A stretch of DNA of 64,000 nucleotides, taken from the NCBI GenBank assembly GCA_014607495.2, contig CP053167.1:10850001-10914000 (forward strand), written 5' to 3'. Position numbers and translations under genes: made by a program. Under the pieces are notes generated by a model. It ran no database searches, was not told where the DNA came from, and saw only the letters and a list, made by a program, of their open reading frames with translations. The DNA is from Carposina sasakii. Lineage: Eukaryota; Arthropoda; Insecta; Lepidoptera; Carposinidae. This document shows, piece after piece, positions 60,576 through 64,000 of the stretch (the stretch's first letter is position 1; every line of letters starts with the position of its first letter).

Positions 60576-61397
60576 CTAGAGAGAATCTTTGATTTTAGAA
60601 CGGAATTTGTGATACGAGTCAAAATGAACATCTATATGTGGCAATGCGTTACTGATAATATTAAATTGATTGGCTATCCTAAAAATTGGCGAGTTCTTTC
60701 CTATATTAGTTCGCACAAAAGGAGAACTGAAAACTTTATTTATAGGATGTCGTGGCAGTGTTCTGGGGACGTTAAATCTTATCTGTTCCAAAATTTCAGG
60801 ACATTGACTATAACCCCTGACAATCTTGTAGAGGAATACAATATCATGCAGCCTTCTACGATCGCGCAAGGAAGACATTTTGAAGAACAAAAGTCGTTCA
60901 TCATAGGGTCTCCGATGGGAAATATCTCGTGATACAAAAGCGAGATGTCGAGTGAATGCTCGTTGCAAACCTTCTACACGCTGAGAATGGTCAGCATACC
61001 ATGGGTTCCAAACAGTACTTGCAAACTCCAAATGACTCCGCACCAACGCATTAAAAAGTACTATCTTAGTGCGCTGGCTGAACCCTCTAGTGTTTCGTTT
61101 TACAAAACCCAATAATTGTGAAGATTTTTTGACAATAGTATCTATGTGAGAGATGAAGTCCAATTTTTTATCAACGATAACACCCAAGTCGCGAACCTCT
61201 TCAACCTGTTTTATTCCAGTACTATTTAGAACATATGAAGATGGAAATGGTCGCTTTTTTCTGGTTATTTTTATATGATTGCATTTATTTATGTTTAAAT
61301 CCATTAAATTATTTTTGCACCACGCTTCAATTCTGTTCAAATCGATCTGCACATGTATGATATCATCCGGGGAATTGATGGTTTTGTGTGATGACAT
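60576..61397 (-). pseudogene. 5'-truncated Jockey-like non-LTR retrotransposon, C-terminal reverse-transcriptase part
   Basis: An uninterrupted 273-codon minus-strand frame carries the region after the RT active site: DLNRIEAWCKNNLMDLNINK, then RDLGVIVDKKLDFISHI, NALVRSHLEFASTVWNPWYA and RVEGLQRAFTRHL. These are typical of the Jockey/CR1 RT thumb and C-terminal region. The YADD catalytic box and endonuclease domain are absent, because the copy is truncated just upstream (about 61400). The A-rich 3' end lies near 60375 on the minus strand. The frame has no stops, so this is a young dead-on-arrival insertion. It is a mobile element, not a host gene. Confidence 0.9.
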
Positions 61398-61908
61398 CGG
61401 AAAAAAGCTTAGGGCTCAGAAAATAAAAATATAGAACAGAACAATACAGAGAATTAAGTAAGAAACTTGCCAAGCACTGCGCGCCATATGCAAAAAAGGA
61501 ATGTAAGGGGTTGAAATAGGGGATGAATGTTTGTATGGAATTTACGTCATTTTTAAAAGTTTTGTCTCACTACAAATATGCGAGTACAACTTCATAATGA
61601 TTATCAAGCAGGACAATATGCAACAAACAGCTCTTTTAAAAATCGTAAAAATCGTACTAAAAACGTCGCATATAAAAATGTACTCAAATAAGCTTAATAA
61701 CTTATTTTAATGTACATGTGTTTTACTTGCAAAATAATTAGCCTAAAAAAATTTAAAATGCTGCCGAAAGTCACTATTTCACGCGGACGAAGTCGCGGGA
61801 CAGCTAGGGATTCGCGGGCAACTTAGGGATTTATGTTCGAAACAATTTGAAATCATATACATATATACATAATAGTCACGTCCATTATCCCCCAAAGTGG
61901 TGTATATA

Positions 61909-62162
61909 CAGGGTGTAACAAAAGCCGAAAAGCTATGAATATAACCCACTATAAAGAACCTATCACCAAAATTTGAGACTAAAAATCACATATTTATTTG
62001 TCCAGATAGTATGGAGAACACCTAACCCATTCGGGAATATTATGAACATACAATCTTGAAAAATAAACATGCAATTTCTAGTCTAAAAATTTCGGGATAT
62101 GTTATCTACAGTGGGTTGTTTTTATAGTATTTCGCTTACCATACCCTTTTTGTTACACCCTG
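61909..62162. mobile_element. Foldback MITE, CAGGGTGTAAC family
   Basis: CAGGGTGTAACAAAAGCCG to CCCTTTTTGTTACACCCTG, flanked by TATA on each side. It is the most symmetrical copy. Confidence 0.88.
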
Positions 62163-62424
62163 TATATACTGCTACTTGTTATATTTGCTATTGATACTAA
62201 GTTATTTGCAGTTTAATGTCATAAAGAGGACTATACTAACTAATACACGTAAACTTTTGCACAAAATGTTCGGAAAAATCCCGGATTTTTTCCCGGGATT
62301 TTGTGGATCTAAAAAAACTAAGTTACTACATCAAATTATACTAGGTCATAGAAATGGTAAAATAGACACGTAACATAATTACCTACTTATGAATATCATT
62401 TTTAAATACGAAATCACTACATAT

Positions 62425-62625
62425 TATAAAACAAAGTCGCTTTCTGATGTCTGTCCCTATGTATGCTTAGATCTTTCAAACTAGGGAACGGATTTTTTTG
62501 ATGCGGTTTTTTTAATAGATAGAGTGATTCACATGGAAGGTGTATAATGTAACTAGGGACCCGCCTCGGCTTCGCACGGGAGTAATGCACTCTCACGCGG
62601 GCAAAGCCGTGGGCGGGCGTTAGTA
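62425..62625 (+). repeat. Copy of the ACAAAGTCGCTT repeat
   Basis: AAAACAAAGTCGCTTTCTGA to GCAAAGCCGTGGGCGGGCGT. Confidence 0.72.
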
Positions 62626-62629
62626 CAAT

Positions 62630-64000
62630 CTAAAACATACTATAAAGTATCTATGTAGGTAGGTATTTAACGTTTTCTACGTAAGTCTTTTTTACGTAAG
62701 GTCTCTCTTTTTTAACTTTTGTTACACTACGATTTCCCAAGTCTACTTACTAAATAAATATAGTATTTTATATTATGTATTTGCGCGCGAAAAAACAAGC
62801 ACAGAACCGGCGTTGACAGTGGTCACGGCGGTACTGAATGTTCCGAGCGAGACTAGCCAGTGCAAGGATTAGAACACAGCGTAGTTGTAGATGTGTTTTT
62901 TATTAATTGTTAATTATCTACAAAATTTACAAAAAATGTACTTTGGCCATAAACTAGATCTGATAAAGCGCTATACAACTATGCAGGTTTCGTGTTGATA
63001 TTCACAGTAGTTTTCAAGATATTTCGCTTATAAAAACGTAAAAAAGGTAATTTTCAAATCGAAATTCTATCGAGAATTTTTTAAGTAATTGAGTTTCCAC
63101 GTTGGCCACAAACTTGATAAAGATTTAAATAATAACATATAAAAAAAATTGAGCTGTGGTAATCGGACAAGTATTTAAAAAATCGATTCTAAAATGCCTC
63201 TTTTGTCTGATCACACCGCCTTAAGGGTCTCATTAAAAGTTACGCAGCTGAAAGGCGTGTAATACTTTTACTGTGAAAAAAATTGAGATTTTCGGTTATT
63301 CACTGACACTTTGAAGAAATAAAGCGCCTCAAATTAATTATACTTAAATAATAAGTGTATCAAATTAGCTATACTAAGATTCGTCAATGTTATTTTATTA
63401 TTATCCCCCTCCCCTCTGCATTATCGCATGCACGTGCGCATAATTTTCAAATCTATTGTTATCGGTGTTTATTATGCGATTTGTAAATACCACCCAATTG
63501 AACGCATCAAGTGATAAGGGGCTATTATTTAAAGAAATCACGACTTTTGTCCCGATATTTATGGATGTAATTGAAAATTTATAAAACAGTGCTCAAATTA
63601 CATTAGCGCTAATGTCAGTCAGGGTATTACGTCTAGAAGTTACGTCTTTGCGATTTCGCTTGTGTGGATTTCAAAAACTTATCTAAACTTTTCTTTATTG
63701 CCTGTATTAGCGATTTCGCTTTGTACCTAGTGCAAAATTTCGTATATTAAACCAACTTATAAAAAAAGGGGTTATCAATTCGTCGGTATATTTTTTTATT
63801 ATTTGTATTAGCTGTTGGTTTCAAAACATTAAACAAAAATTTCTAGTCCTACTTTGTATCCTATAACCATACCCAATTTTACTACTCGTATGTGCTATAG
63901 CTAACTGTTTTCTTGGAAGCAATAAAGATATATTATTAGATATTTTATAATATAAATGGGAAGGTTTCATTATCAAGAATAGAATAACAATGATGACGCG
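62630..64000. other. No gene seen
   Basis: AT-rich. A brief GC-richer patch at 62785-62880 (GAACCGGCGTTGACAGTGGT) has no open frame of interest. Confidence 0.4.

Noticed and set aside
60609..60932. 107-codon plus-strand frame
   Set aside because: Antisense shadow of the retroposon RT frame.
1..64000. CRISPR array, bacterial operon or integrated virus
   Set aside because: No spaced direct repeats of CRISPR type, no prokaryotic gene organisation, and no capsid, envelope or viral replicase-like frame was recognised. The RT fragments are non-LTR retrotransposons.

Overview
This is a eukaryotic, AT-rich, intron-bearing and repeat-dense stretch, most likely from a lepidopteran (moth or butterfly) chromosome. 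The evidence is GT-AG split genes, several lepidopteran-style SINE families present in multiple copies, many small hAT and foldback MITEs with intact target-site duplications, 5'-truncated Jockey-like retroposons, and a short interstitial run of the insect telomere unit TTAGG. There are no operons, Shine-Dalgarno sites or CRISPR arrays.

Only two host genes can be supported, both on the minus strand. Gene A (28371-32332) is a five-exon gene. Its exons were assembled here from consensus splice sites and matching codon phases. It encodes a 217-residue, charged, cysteine-containing protein that I do not recognise. Its fourth exon also has its own stop codon and poly(A) signal, so a 148-residue short form is predicted. 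The second gene (37693-43329) is the 3' half of the GLYR1/NPAC/NDF gene, a beta-hydroxyacid-dehydrogenase-like chromatin protein. Five exons encode the last 252 residues. The PWWP domain and the dinucleotide-binding glycine motif are not found in the following 20 kb, so they lie beyond the window or in exons I could not see.

The most interesting observation is at the GLYR1 3' end. The UGA that closes the conserved protein at 37693-37695 is followed, in the same frame and with no intron, by 174 further sense codons down to a second UGA at 37168-37170 and then a poly(A) signal. The first two thirds of this tail is an acidic hexapeptide-like array (consensus DTDNLR, an 18-bp minisatellite). The last ~58 codons are non-repetitive and protein-like. 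It is either a stop-codon readthrough extension or a repeat-filled 3' UTR that happens to stay open.

Layout: 1-28 kb is intergenic or intronic repeat territory, with hAT MITEs, a 2.4-kb hAT-ended element carrying a Jockey fragment that is itself split by a SINE, and an 832-bp foldback with repeated TTCATGAA palindromes. Gene A spans 28.3-32.4 kb. A quiet AT-rich gap with one foldback covers 32.4-37.1 kb. GLYR1 spans 37.1-43.4 kb, with introns packed with SINEs and MITEs. The stretch 43.4-64 kb has no recognisable exons and may be an upstream GLYR1 intron. It holds further foldbacks, a composite hAT element and a second Jockey-like fragment at 60.6-61.4 kb.
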